From positions 248,001 through 312,000 of the forward strand of contig JAEUJW010000067.1 of NCBI GenBank assembly GCA_016793465.1: a DNA stretch of 64,000 bases. The letters are read 5' to 3'. Origin of the DNA: Myxococcales bacterium. GTDB taxonomy: Bacteria > Myxococcota > Polyangia > Nannocystales > Nannocystaceae. The position numbers and the translations under genes were made by a program. Below, in pieces: positions 1-7,556 of the stretch. Under the pieces are notes generated by a model. It searched no databases. It had not been told where the DNA came from and saw only the letters and a program-made list of their open reading frames with translations. Position 1 is the first letter of the stretch; every line of letters starts with the position of its first letter.

Positions 1-366
1 CATCTCGAAGGCCTCCTTGGTGGAGGGGAAGGCGGTCAGCTCCTTCTTGTCGACGAACTCCTCGCCGAGCGCCTGCTCGCCCTGCTCCTTCAGCGCGTCG
101 GCGTCGAGGTCCTCGAGCACCGAGGTGCCGGACAGCTGGTAGACGACGACCTGGGTCGGCCACGACTGGCTGTTCTCGCCGACGTTGGCGCGGTCCGACG
201 TGCGGATGAGGAGCTGGACGCGCTGCGGCTCCTCGCATGGAGGGGTCGCGCTGCCCTTGGGCTTGCAGGCGACGCCGATGGCCGCGCCGGCGACGACGGC
301 GGCGATGACGACGGCGGTGATGTGTGGCGCGCCGGGGACAAGCGCTTGCGCCAGTCGGGATGTCAC
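1..366 (-). CDS. tssJ: TssJ-like type VI secretion lipoprotein (3' end beyond window)
   Basis: The 122 visible residues form an N-terminal hydrophobic segment (about residues 16-33) ending in GVAC, a loose lipobox with Cys34, followed by a soluble part with QVVVYQLSG at residues 72-80. In the TssJ family an outer-membrane lipoprotein anchors the T6SS membrane complex through TssM, and the family has just such a PxVVxVYQL strand near its start. The GTG start at 366 is the only one that keeps the signal sequence; a TAGCGT hexamer lies 6 bases upstream. The gene follows the FHA-CpaF-like gene (90-bp gap, same strand) near the tss genes, which supports the call. The C-terminal part is missing, so the assignment is an inference from the first two strands and the context. 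Confidence 0.62.
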   Translation of the reverse strand, partial: MTSRLAQALVPGAPHITAVVIAAVVAGAAIGVACKPKGSATPPCEEPQRVQLLIRTSDRANVGENSQSWPTQVVVYQLSGTSVLEDLDADALKEQGEQALGEEFVDKKELTAFPSTKEAFEM

Positions 367-372
367 GGGGCC

Positions 373-378
373 ACGCTA
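373..378 (-). promoter_or_regulatory. TAnnnT (-10-like) motif, TAGCGT, 6 bases before a GTG start
   Basis: On the minus strand TAGCGT is followed by GGCCCC and the GTG of the TssJ-like gene. There is no Shine-Dalgarno sequence in the gap. The arrangement would give a leaderless transcript and may let this gene be expressed apart from the FHA-CpaF-like gene upstream. Confidence 0.4.
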
Positions 379-455
379 CCACGAGGCGCGCGGGCGGTGA
401 TCGACGTCAGGCGGGGCGAAGTCGCGGCGTGTCGTTGCACGCGCACGCCCGCAGG

Positions 456-2273
456 TCATTCGCCGGCGTCGAGCCGCTCGACCAGCTCGCCGCCGTGCGC
501 GTGGCGGATCTCGACGAGAGAGCTCGCTTGTGCACCTACGCTCGGAGCAGCGCGCAGGCCGAGGATGAGGTCGAAGCTGCCGGAGGCGAAGGCGTGCACG
601 GCGGCGGCGTCGGCGGGCACGGACAGCGAGACGAGCGTCTGCAGGCGCGCGAGCGCGGCTTCGGGCGAGACCGCGGAAAGGCTGGCGATCAGCGCGCCCG
701 GGGTCTGCCTCGCGGCGTCGCACAGGTCGGCCGCCTCGCGGCCGGACAGGTCGTGGACGACCAGGCAGTCGGGGCGGACGCGCAGAGCGCTGCGCACGGC
801 GGCGTGCATGTCGCGGGATCCGTCGACGACGATCGCGTTGCCGAGGAGGGCGCGGGCGACGGCGCCGCGGTGGACGACGACGATGCGCTGGTCGGGCGGT
901 GCGGCGGCGGCGACGGCGGCGACCCAGCCGACGGTGTCGAGGCCGTGGGGGCCGCAGATCAGCACGTTCTCGCCGCGGGCCACGGCGGACGCGAGGATGT
1001 CGGCGGCGTCGGCGGAGATGCGGCCCTGGCCGACGAGGTCGGCGAGCGAGGCGGGGCCGGGCTGGGGCGGGGTGACGAGCACGATCGGCCCGCCGTGGAC
1101 GAGCGGCTTGCCGACGGCGTGCACGACCACGCCGGCGGGCGTGACGCCGTCGATGCCGGGGTGGCGCTCGTCGGGGGCGCGGCCGATCATGCGGTGGAGC
1201 GCGAGCTCGATGGCGCGGTCGCAGGAGAAGCGGGTCGGGTGGCGGGTGCGGGCGCCGTCGCGGCGCACGTCGATGTGGTCGGCGCCGTGGACGAACACCT
1301 CCGACACGGCCTCGTCGGCGAGGAGGTCGGTGAGCGGGCCGAGGCCGGTGACCTCGCGGGCGATCCACTCGGCCCACTGGCGGCGCTGGCGGGCGTCGAG
1401 GTCGGGGCAGCACAGGTCGACGGCGCTGCGGGCGTACTGCAGGGCGTTGGCCTCGGCGTTGGGGTTGTTGGGGCCGTCGGCGGACAGGCGCGCGGCGGTG
1501 CGGTCGAAGGCGCCGCGCAGGCCGGTGGTCGGGGCGGCGGCGACGAGCCGCGGGAGGTCGCCGAACTCGGCGCCGACGCGGGGCGCGGGCTCGTGCCCGC
1601 GGGGGCCGAAGTCTGCGGGCGGGGCGGCGAAGTCGGGGTTGGTCTGGCGCGGCGCGTAGGCGGGGGCGGAGGCGCCGCGGGCCAGGGGTTCGGGGCCGAG
1701 GTCGGGGCCGGCGGCGGCGTGCATGCCGGAGGAGCGGGCCGAGAAATCGCGCGCGCCGGGCAGGACGTCGGGCTCGGGGGCGCGGCGCATGCCGGAGCCG
1801 CCGGGGTCGAGCGCGGGCTCGGGGGCGCCGAGGAGGCTGGGGGGCTCGTCGAATTCGGGGGCCTCGTGGGCGAGCTCGTCGAAGTCGCCGGGGGAGATTT
1901 CGGCGACTTCGCCCTCGGGGTCGACGTACTCGGGGAGCTCGGCGACCTCGGCGAGCTCACCGCCGTCGCCGTCGTCGGCGACCGACTCGAAGTGCAGCGT
2001 GAACGCGCCGATCTCGACGACGTCGTTGGGTTCGACGATGACCGGTCCGCGTGCGAGCGTGCCGTTGACGAACGTGCCGTTGGTCGAGTTGTTGTCGACG
2101 AGGGTGATCCCGGACTCGCTCTCGACGACGCGCGCGTGCGTGCCCGAGACGCGGCTGTTGGCGAGCACGATGTCGTTCTGCCCGGCGCGGCCGATGCTGA
2201 TGGGTCCGCGGGTGAACTCCTGGACCTCGCTCTCGTCCTCGGCGCCCTGGCGAATGATGGTCACACGGATCAT
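456..2273 (-). CDS. FHA domain fused to a CpaF/VirB11-like domain with degenerate ATPase motifs
   Basis: This 605-residue protein starts with an FHA domain (residues 1-97; SIGR at 26-29, SGTHA at 43-47, STNGTFVNG at 63-71), which binds phosphothreonine. A Pro/Glu/Ala-rich linker covers about 98-270. Residues about 275-600 resemble CpaF/TadA secretion ATPases: VSEVFVHG, then ALRVRPDCLVV and AALARLQTLV in the right order. The Walker A motif, normally GxxGxGKT, reads GPHGLDTVG at 441-449, and the Walker B region normally GEVRG reads HDLSG, so ATP hydrolysis is unlikely. ATG at 2273 is chosen because GGAGGA precedes it; a longer in-frame start at 2354 has no such site. The T6SS context suggests a phosphorylation-dependent scaffold. 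That role is inference; the motif losses are read directly. Confidence 0.82.
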   Translation of the reverse strand: MIRVTIIRQGAEDESEVQEFTRGPISIGRAGQNDIVLANSRVSGTHARVVESESGITLVDNNSTNGTFVNGTLARGPVIVEPNDVVEIGAFTLHFESVADDGDGGELAEVAELPEYVDPEGEVAEISPGDFDELAHEAPEFDEPPSLLGAPEPALDPGGSGMRRAPEPDVLPGARDFSARSSGMHAAAGPDLGPEPLARGASAPAYAPRQTNPDFAAPPADFGPRGHEPAPRVGAEFGDLPRLVAAAPTTGLRGAFDRTAARLSADGPNNPNAEANALQYARSAVDLCCPDLDARQRRQWAEWIAREVTGLGPLTDLLADEAVSEVFVHGADHIDVRRDGARTRHPTRFSCDRAIELALHRMIGRAPDERHPGIDGVTPAGVVVHAVGKPLVHGGPIVLVTPPQPGPASLADLVGQGRISADAADILASAVARGENVLICGPHGLDTVGWVAAVAAAAPPDQRIVVVHRGAVARALLGNAIVVDGSRDMHAAVRSALRVRPDCLVVHDLSGREAADLCDAARQTPGALIASLSAVSPEAALARLQTLVSLSVPADAAAVHAFASGSFDLILGLRAAPSVGAQASSLVEIRHAHGGELVERLDAGE

Positions 2274-2282
2274 GGCGGTCGT

Positions 2283-2288
2283 TCCTCC
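2283..2288 (-). promoter_or_regulatory. Ribosome binding site GGAGGA that decides the FHA-CpaF-like start
   Basis: On the minus strand GGAGGA lies 9 bases before the ATG at 2273. It selects this start over the upstream in-frame ATG at 2354. Confidence 0.7.
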
Positions 2289-2324
2289 GAGGTTGACTCG
2301 GGGCCCATGGAGGCGTAAGCACCG

Positions 2325-2972
2325 ATGGTAGCGATGAGTCCGGTGAAAGGGCACTGCAAACTCTGGGTTCCGATGCTCGCTCTGACCGCCGTGGTCGCGG
2401 GCGGATGCGCCCGTCGACTCGACCTCACGACCGAGGAGCTGAAGAAGATCGAGGACCGCGACGAGGAGCTGAAGACGCTCCGCGTGGTCCCGAAGCGCAA
2501 GCTGCTCTCGCTGTACCGCGAGGACTCGACCAAGAACTCGTACGACGTGTCGAAGCGCAAGATCACCGAGCGCGGCGCGTACCGCCCGCTGAAGAAGATC
2601 ATCGGTCGCAAGACCTTCGGCAAGGTGGTGTCGCGCACCGAGCTCAACGGCATGCCGGTGTTCTGGATCGCCTTCGACAACGCGTGCGCCGACACGGCCT
2701 GCGCCTACGGCTTCGTGCTGACCGAGCTCAACCGCTGGTCGCTGTTCCAGGTGCCCGACCGCGAGAAGTACCAGCCGCCGGAGAACTACCGGCGCAATCT
2801 TTTTAAGCGCAATCGCCTGAAGCTGGTGAAGCAGAAGTCGCTGGCCGAGGCCAACGAGGTGTTCGCGGTGACGCGTAAACGCGGGCGCGTGCTGACGGTC
2901 GACCTGCAGATCCGCAAGGACGTGTACCGGCCGACCCGGACCGACGTCGAGCGGGCGGGCGGCGCGGACTGA
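2325..2972 (+). CDS. Small lipoprotein of unknown function beside the T6SS genes
   Basis: A 215-residue protein with a lipoprotein signal: a hydrophobic stretch from about residue 13 to 26, ending in VAGGC. The mature part is basic, rich in Lys and Arg (for example FKRNRLKLVKQK near residue 160), and has two Cys close together (NACADTACAYG) that could form a disulfide. I recognise no family. It is transcribed divergently from the FHA-CpaF-like gene with 51 bp between the starts. An alternative ATG lies at 2334. The context allows a T6SS accessory role, but nothing in the sequence proves it. Confidence 0.78.
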   Translation: MVAMSPVKGHCKLWVPMLALTAVVAGGCARRLDLTTEELKKIEDRDEELKTLRVVPKRKLLSLYREDSTKNSYDVSKRKITERGAYRPLKKIIGRKTFGKVVSRTELNGMPVFWIAFDNACADTACAYGFVLTELNRWSLFQVPDREKYQPPENYRRNLFKRNRLKLVKQKSLAEANEVFAVTRKRGRVLTVDLQIRKDVYRPTRTDVERAGGAD

Positions 2973-3110
2973 CCGCGACCTGCTGAGCTGACCTCGTCCG
3001 CCGCCCCATCGGGGCCTGCCGAGAGGGCCCGGGCGGCGCTGCCGACCGGGTCCTTTTGCGTCGGCGGTGCCGTCGGCGCCGCGTCCGTGCGGGCGCGTGC
3101 ATGTGCACGC

Positions 3111-4130
3111 TCAGCCGGCGCGCCAGGCGGAGAGGAGCTCGTGCTCGCGGGCGCGGGTGAGGCCGGCGATCCGGTGCGGCGGGCGCGGCTCGGCGTCCCA
3201 CCAGGCCACGACGTCGGCCATCGAGGCGGCGAGGCTGCGAAAGCGCAGGCCGAGGGCCGCGGCGCGGGCCGAGCTCATGGCGTGGTAGCCGGACGCGTGG
3301 AGCGACGGCAGCGAGTCGAAGTCGACCTCGCGGGCGGCGAGCCAGGGGCGGTCGATCCACACCGGGGTGAAGGCGCCGTGTCGCTGCGCGGCGGCGATCA
3401 GGTCGGCCATGGTGTGGGGCGGACCGGCGACGTTGTATGTGCCGGTGGTCGCGCGCTCGATCTGTGCGATCAGCCAGGTCGCGAGATCTCGGGCGTCGGA
3501 CAGGGGCAGGCGATCGTCGGGCGCGCCGGGGGCGAGCGCCTCGCCGCCTTCGCGCGCGCGCAGCGGCCAGCGGACGAAGCGATGCCGCGGGTCATGCGGG
3601 CCGACGAGCACCGCGGGGCGGAGGATGATGCGCCGCGAGGCGAAGCGCGAGCCGACGATCGCCTCGGCGTGGGCCTTGTTCTCGTTGTAGTTGCGCGGGC
3701 CGTCGGCGGGCGCGCGGCGCAGCGGGTGGTCCTCGTCGTACGGGTCGGCGTCGCGGGCGTAGGCCGCGGCGGAGGACACATAGACGTAGCGATCGACGGC
3801 GTCGACGAGGACGTCGCAGGCGCGTTCGACGGGGCCGGGTTCGGTGCCGGAGGTGTCGACCGCGACGTCCCAGCGGCGACCGCGGAGCTCGTGGTGGTCG
3901 CCGTTGCGGTCGCCGAGGACGCGTTCGACGCCGGGGAACAGGCCGGGGTTGGTGCGGCCTCGATTGAACAGGGTGACGCGGTGGCCGCGGGCGAGGGCGG
4001 CGTCGACGATGTGGCGGCCGACGAAGCGGGTGCCGCCCAGCACGAGGATCGTTCGCGGCGGCGGATCGCGGGCGACCAGCAGCGGGGCGAGGGCTGCGGC
4101 TTGCAGGATGCTTCGGCGGGCGATCGGCAC
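3111..4130 (-). CDS. NAD(P)-dependent epimerase/reductase of the atypical SDR type, with signal-like N-terminus
   Basis: This 339-residue protein carries the Rossmann motif GGTRFVGRHIV near residue 32 and the catalytic-type YNENK further on, as in extended or atypical short-chain dehydrogenases that act on nucleotide sugars or isoprenoid/RNA-like substrates. The first 20 residues (RRSILQAAALAPLL) look like a twin-arginine or secretory signal, which is odd for a cofactor-binding SDR; Tat export with the cofactor bound would explain it. The start is GTG at 4130, with TATCAT 6 bases upstream. It sits between two parts of the T6SS locus but has no obvious link to secretion. The substrate cannot be named. 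Confidence 0.82.
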   Translation of the reverse strand: MPIARRSILQAAALAPLLVARDPPPRTILVLGGTRFVGRHIVDAALARGHRVTLFNRGRTNPGLFPGVERVLGDRNGDHHELRGRRWDVAVDTSGTEPGPVERACDVLVDAVDRYVYVSSAAAYARDADPYDEDHPLRRAPADGPRNYNENKAHAEAIVGSRFASRRIILRPAVLVGPHDPRHRFVRWPLRAREGGEALAPGAPDDRLPLSDARDLATWLIAQIERATTGTYNVAGPPHTMADLIAAAQRHGAFTPVWIDRPWLAAREVDFDSLPSLHASGYHAMSSARAAALGLRFRSLAASMADVVAWWDAEPRPPHRIAGLTRAREHELLSAWRAG

Positions 4131-4136
4131 ACCGCG

Positions 4137-4142
4137 ATGATA
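4137..4142 (-). promoter_or_regulatory. TAnnnT motif, TATCAT, 6 bases before the SDR start
   Basis: TATCAT, then CGCGGT, then the GTG of the SDR gene. No Shine-Dalgarno sequence lies between, consistent with a leaderless message and a separate transcription unit inside the T6SS locus. Confidence 0.4.
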
Positions 4143-4303
4143 GCGGCCGGGCGCGCGACGTCGCGGGTCGGCGCGCGGCTAACCGGGGACGAACACAGAC
4201 CAGATGGAGCGCACGCGCGCCGTTCGGCTCGCGCAGGAGGTCGCGGACGAGGCGGGTCCAGCTCGGCACGAACGGCATGAGGTCCGCAGCGCTGCGGGCG
4301 TGC

Positions 4304-5233
4304 CTACTCGCCGGCGGGGATCTCGACCGAGGTCTTGCCGACGCGGTCCCAGGCGCTGGGCGTGGTGTGGAGGGCGCCGTCGCGGAACTCGAGGACGCGC
4401 TTCTCCTGGGCGGCGACGTGCTCCTCGCAGGTGGCGGACGGGTTCTTGGGGTCGCAGTCCTTGGTCGTGATGTTCTCGTGGACGACGGCGCTGACGCCGT
4501 CGAACTCGAGGCGGCGCTGGAGCGCGTACTTGCGGGTCCAGCCGTCCTTCAGGGTCTCCTCGCGCGAGTCGATGAGGAGGAAGCGGGCGGGGCCCTTGTC
4601 GACGCCGTTCTCGACCATGTGGGCGCTGACGAAGCGCTGGTTCTCGAGCGGGAGCACCTGGACCTCGCGCGGGCACGCGGCGGCCTCGGGCTGGTCCTTG
4701 GGGCAGGCCTCGGACTCGACCACGAGCATGCGGATGTCGCCGTAGGCCTCGAGGCGCATGCGCACGCGCTGGGCGGGGGCCTGGAGGCTGCCGATGCCGC
4801 GGATCTCGAGGCCGCGGGCGATCCAGCGGGCCAGGCCGACGGGGCCGAGGCCGTCGCCGTTCTCGAGCGAGTCGATGCGGGCCCACACCAGCACCTCGCC
4901 GTCGGACACGTCGCTGAAGCTGATGTCGGCGTCGGTCCGGGGCTCGCGCGGGAGCTTGCGGGCCGAGGCGCGCGGGTCGGTCGCCATCTCCTGCGGCCAC
5001 TCGACGTTGACCGGCTGGTTCGAGCACTCGCGCGGCTCCTCGCCGGCGTCCATGGCGGTGCGGTTGAAGCCTTTAACCAGCACCGCGTACCACACGTCGA
5101 TCGGGAGGGTGCGGGCCTCGGCCTCGTCGGCCTTGCCGGCGGCGACCATCTCGGGGCAGATCGGCAGGTCGACGACCTTGGGCTTGCAGGCGACGAGGAG
5201 CAGCGCGGCGAGGCCGAGTGGGGTGCGGGTCAT
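4304..5233 (-). CDS. T6SS-locus lipoprotein of unknown function
   Basis: A 309-residue lipoprotein: MTRTPLG, a hydrophobic run, and the lipobox LVAC with Cys near residue 16. The mature part has five or more Cys (for example CPKDQPEAAAC and CDPKNPSATC), suggesting disulfides in the periplasm. I recognise no domain. Its ATG overlaps the stop of tagH by 4 bp (ATGA), so it is translationally coupled to the T6SS genes, which makes it a probable accessory component or tag protein of this secretion system. It differs from the TssJ-like protein at the window edge, which has the family's VVVYQL strand. Confidence 0.82.
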   Translation of the reverse strand: MTRTPLGLAALLLVACKPKVVDLPICPEMVAAGKADEAEARTLPIDVWYAVLVKGFNRTAMDAGEEPRECSNQPVNVEWPQEMATDPRASARKLPREPRTDADISFSDVSDGEVLVWARIDSLENGDGLGPVGLARWIARGLEIRGIGSLQAPAQRVRMRLEAYGDIRMLVVESEACPKDQPEAAACPREVQVLPLENQRFVSAHMVENGVDKGPARFLLIDSREETLKDGWTRKYALQRRLEFDGVSAVVHENITTKDCDPKNPSATCEEHVAAQEKRVLEFRDGALHTTPSAWDRVGKTSVEIPAGE

Positions 5234-6579
5234 GATTCTTCCTCTTCTTCTTCGCGGGCGAGCAGGGGGACGCCGAGGCGGGCGAGCGCGTCGTGGACGG
5301 CGGCGGCGGCCTGGATGCGCAGGGAGCGGGCGAAGCCGTCCTCGCCGTCGCCGAACACCGACTCGTAGCGCTCCTCGTAGCGGCGCCACAGGGCGCCGGC
5401 GCGGGTGGGCCAGCCGACGTTGACGCTGCGCTCGATCTCCCGCGGGGCCAGCTGCTCGCCGACCTTGCGGCCGACCTCGAGGGCGCCGCGCAGCAGGGCG
5501 GCGGGGCGGGCGAGCGCGGCGGCGAGGGCCTCGACGAGCTGGTGGGTGCGGTCGGTGCGACCGGCGCGCCAGTCGAGCAGGATGCGCAGCAGCTCGTCGG
5601 GCGAGTCGACGGTGAGCAGCGGGTTCTGGTCGCGGTCGACGCGGACGCCGAGCTCGGCGTCCTGGCGGTCGGCCGAGGTCAGGGTCTCGACGGTCGACAC
5701 GGCGAAGGTGCGCAGCACGTCGACCACGCGGGCGAGGAAGCGGCGGGTCTCCTCGACGTCGCCGGGGGTGCGCAGGCCCTTGACCAACTCTTCGGCGGCC
5801 TGGGCGACGGCGCCGAGCTCGGCCTGGCGGAAGAACTCGGGGTCGACGTCCTCGAGCATGGCGGGGCCGCCGTCGGCCTTGCCGCTGTTGGCGACGGCGG
5901 CCTGGGGGAACTCGCGGCGGAGCAGCGACAGGCCGGCCTCGTCGCGGGCGGCCTTCAGCTCGCGCACGGCCTCGGCGTGGGCGCTCGACCACTCGGCCTG
6001 GGCGGCGTTCATGGCCTCGAACAGCGGGCGCAGGCGGAGCACGGCGGCGTGGGCGCGGCCGAAGTTCATCTGCTGGGTGTGGCCGCCGGACAGCGTGGGA
6101 GGTTCGTCGGAGTCGATGGCGCCTTGCACGGAGGCGCGCTCGCGGGCGGTCTGCTCCTCCTCGGACAGCGGGCGGGGGCCGGACGACCTGGGCGCCTTGC
6201 GCACGACCTTGGTGACCTTGCGGGCGGTGCCCTGGCGGGCGGCGGCGACGGCGGCGACGGCGGCTTCGTCGGCGGTGTGCTCGACGATCAGCTCGATCTG
6301 GCCGATGCGGAGGTTGAGGCGGCCGCGGACCTCGACGCGCTTGCCGGACGGCACGCGCTGGCCGTCGATCTGGAAGCCGTTGACGGTGCCGAGGTCCTCG
6401 ACCTGGCACGAGCGGGCGTCGAAGCGGATGACCGCGTGCCACGAGGACACGAAGCGCTGCGGCAGGTGCACCTCGTTCTGCGGGTCGCGGCCGACGCGGA
6501 CGGGGCCGCGGGGGAAGTCGAGGGTGTGCTGGGCGTGGTTGTCGTGGTCGACGACTGTGACGGAGATCTTGGCGCTCAC
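5230..6579 (-). CDS. tagH: T6SS-associated FHA protein TagH
   Basis: A 449-residue protein with an N-terminal FHA domain (VRVGRDPQNEVHLP near residues 28-41, VSSWHAVI at 44-51, DLGTVNGF near 63-70) and a helical C-terminal half that ends with the pattern NPLLTVDSPDELLRILL and a Trp/Tyr-rich segment ALWRRYEERYESVF, as in the C-terminal region of TagH proteins. TagH reads threonine phosphorylation and controls T6SS assembly after activation by a PpkA-type kinase. GTG start at 6579 overlaps the tssG stop (GTGA); the stop overlaps the next ATG in the same way. The C-terminus is a run of Glu residues followed by Ser. No PpkA kinase lies inside the visible part of the locus. Confidence 0.85.
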   Translation of the reverse strand: MSAKISVTVVDHDNHAQHTLDFPRGPVRVGRDPQNEVHLPQRFVSSWHAVIRFDARSCQVEDLGTVNGFQIDGQRVPSGKRVEVRGRLNLRIGQIELIVEHTADEAAVAAVAAARQGTARKVTKVVRKAPRSSGPRPLSEEEQTARERASVQGAIDSDEPPTLSGGHTQQMNFGRAHAAVLRLRPLFEAMNAAQAEWSSAHAEAVRELKAARDEAGLSLLRREFPQAAVANSGKADGGPAMLEDVDPEFFRQAELGAVAQAAEELVKGLRTPGDVEETRRFLARVVDVLRTFAVSTVETLTSADRQDAELGVRVDRDQNPLLTVDSPDELLRILLDWRAGRTDRTHQLVEALAAALARPAALLRGALEVGRKVGEQLAPREIERSVNVGWPTRAGALWRRYEERYESVFGDGEDGFARSLRIQAAAAVHDALARLGVPLLAREEEEEES

Positions 6580-7556
6580 GACTGGCCTCCGACCGGGACG
6601 CGGATGGTGGTGGCGAGGCCGGCCTTGCTGGTGCGGGCCAGCCAGAGGTCGTCGCCGAGGTGCCGCTGGCCGAGGCGACCGGGCGGGTAGGTCATGTCCT
6701 CGATCGAGAGGACCATCTCGAGCTGCACGGGGGCGGTGACGAAGGCGGCGAGCATGGCCTGGACGCGGTTGTGGGCGGCGCCGCCGGGCATGAACTCGCG
6801 GTAGGTGCTGCCGGACAGCGGGCCGATGTTGACGCTCGCGGCGCCGGCGCGGTGGATGACGCTGGTGCCGAGCACGGAGGTGTTGCCGAGCACGGCCTGG
6901 CCGGCGCCGAGGCGCGACCACTCGGGCCTGTCGATCTCCATCCACTCGCCGGTGAAGGGGTTGCAGACCACGGTGGCCTTGTCGAGCATGCCGTCGAGCA
7001 CGATGCGCAGGCCGGCCTCGAGCATCTCGGGCGAGCGCACGCCGGTGGCGAGGATCGGCGCGAGGCGCAGCAGCTGGGCGGGCGTCAGGATCGTCTTGCG
7101 GTCGGCGAGGCCGAGGAACGCCAGGATCGCCTCGGTCCAGCGGTCCTTGCCGTCCTCGCGGAAGCTGTGCGGGTGGTCGATGCCGGCGATCGCGGTGTGG
7201 AGCAGGGCGAGCAGGCGCTGGTGGAACAGGTCGAAGGTGCCGCGGACGATCGCGGCCTGGTCGTCGTCGCGGTCGGCCTCCTCTGCCATCGTGAGCGGGA
7301 GCGGGGAGGTCTCGCCGCCGAGGCCGAAGAACGAGGCGGTGATCGAGGCGGTGGTGCCGGCGGCGGACTCTTCGATGCTGACGGCCTCGATCTCGCCGCG
7401 GTTGAACCCGAGCGAGGTGCCGTGGCGGATGTCGAGCTTGTCGGTGGCGCGGGACAGGAGGTCGACGACGTCGACGAATTCGTGGCGCTGCGGCTCGGCG
7501 GCGAGCCGGGCGAGCCACGGGCGCCAGCGCTCTAGACCCCGATCTGGACCGGCCAT
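6576..7556 (-). CDS. tssG: T6SS baseplate protein TssG
   Basis: This 326-residue protein has the TssG features: GFNRGEIEAVSI near residue 49, FFGLGGETSPLP, then FDLFHQRLLALLH in the middle, and a C-terminal half with LGNTSVLG and REFMPGG. TssG is a wedge component of the T6SS baseplate and works with TssE, TssF and TssK in the cytoplasm below the membrane complex. Length matches the family (about 300-350). The ATG at 7556 overlaps the end of tssF by 25 bp, and the stop overlaps tagH by 4 bp, so the genes form one tightly coupled operon tssE-tssF-tssG-tagH. Confidence 0.93.
   Translation of the reverse strand: MAGPDRGLERWRPWLARLAAEPQRHEFVDVVDLLSRATDKLDIRHGTSLGFNRGEIEAVSIEESAAGTTASITASFFGLGGETSPLPLTMAEEADRDDDQAAIVRGTFDLFHQRLLALLHTAIAGIDHPHSFREDGKDRWTEAILAFLGLADRKTILTPAQLLRLAPILATGVRSPEMLEAGLRIVLDGMLDKATVVCNPFTGEWMEIDRPEWSRLGAGQAVLGNTSVLGTSVIHRAGAASVNIGPLSGSTYREFMPGGAAHNRVQAMLAAFVTAPVQLEMVLSIEDMTYPPGRLGQRHLGDDLWLARTSKAGLATTIRVPVGGQS

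Noticed and set aside
2973..3060. Possible terminator after the small lipoprotein (GC-rich stretch followed by CCTTTTG).
   Set aside because: The pairing is imperfect and the T-run is only four long.
4131..4303. Possible small gene between the SDR and the T6SS lipoprotein.
   Set aside because: Frames here give short Arg/Ser-rich peptides with no start signal or family pattern.
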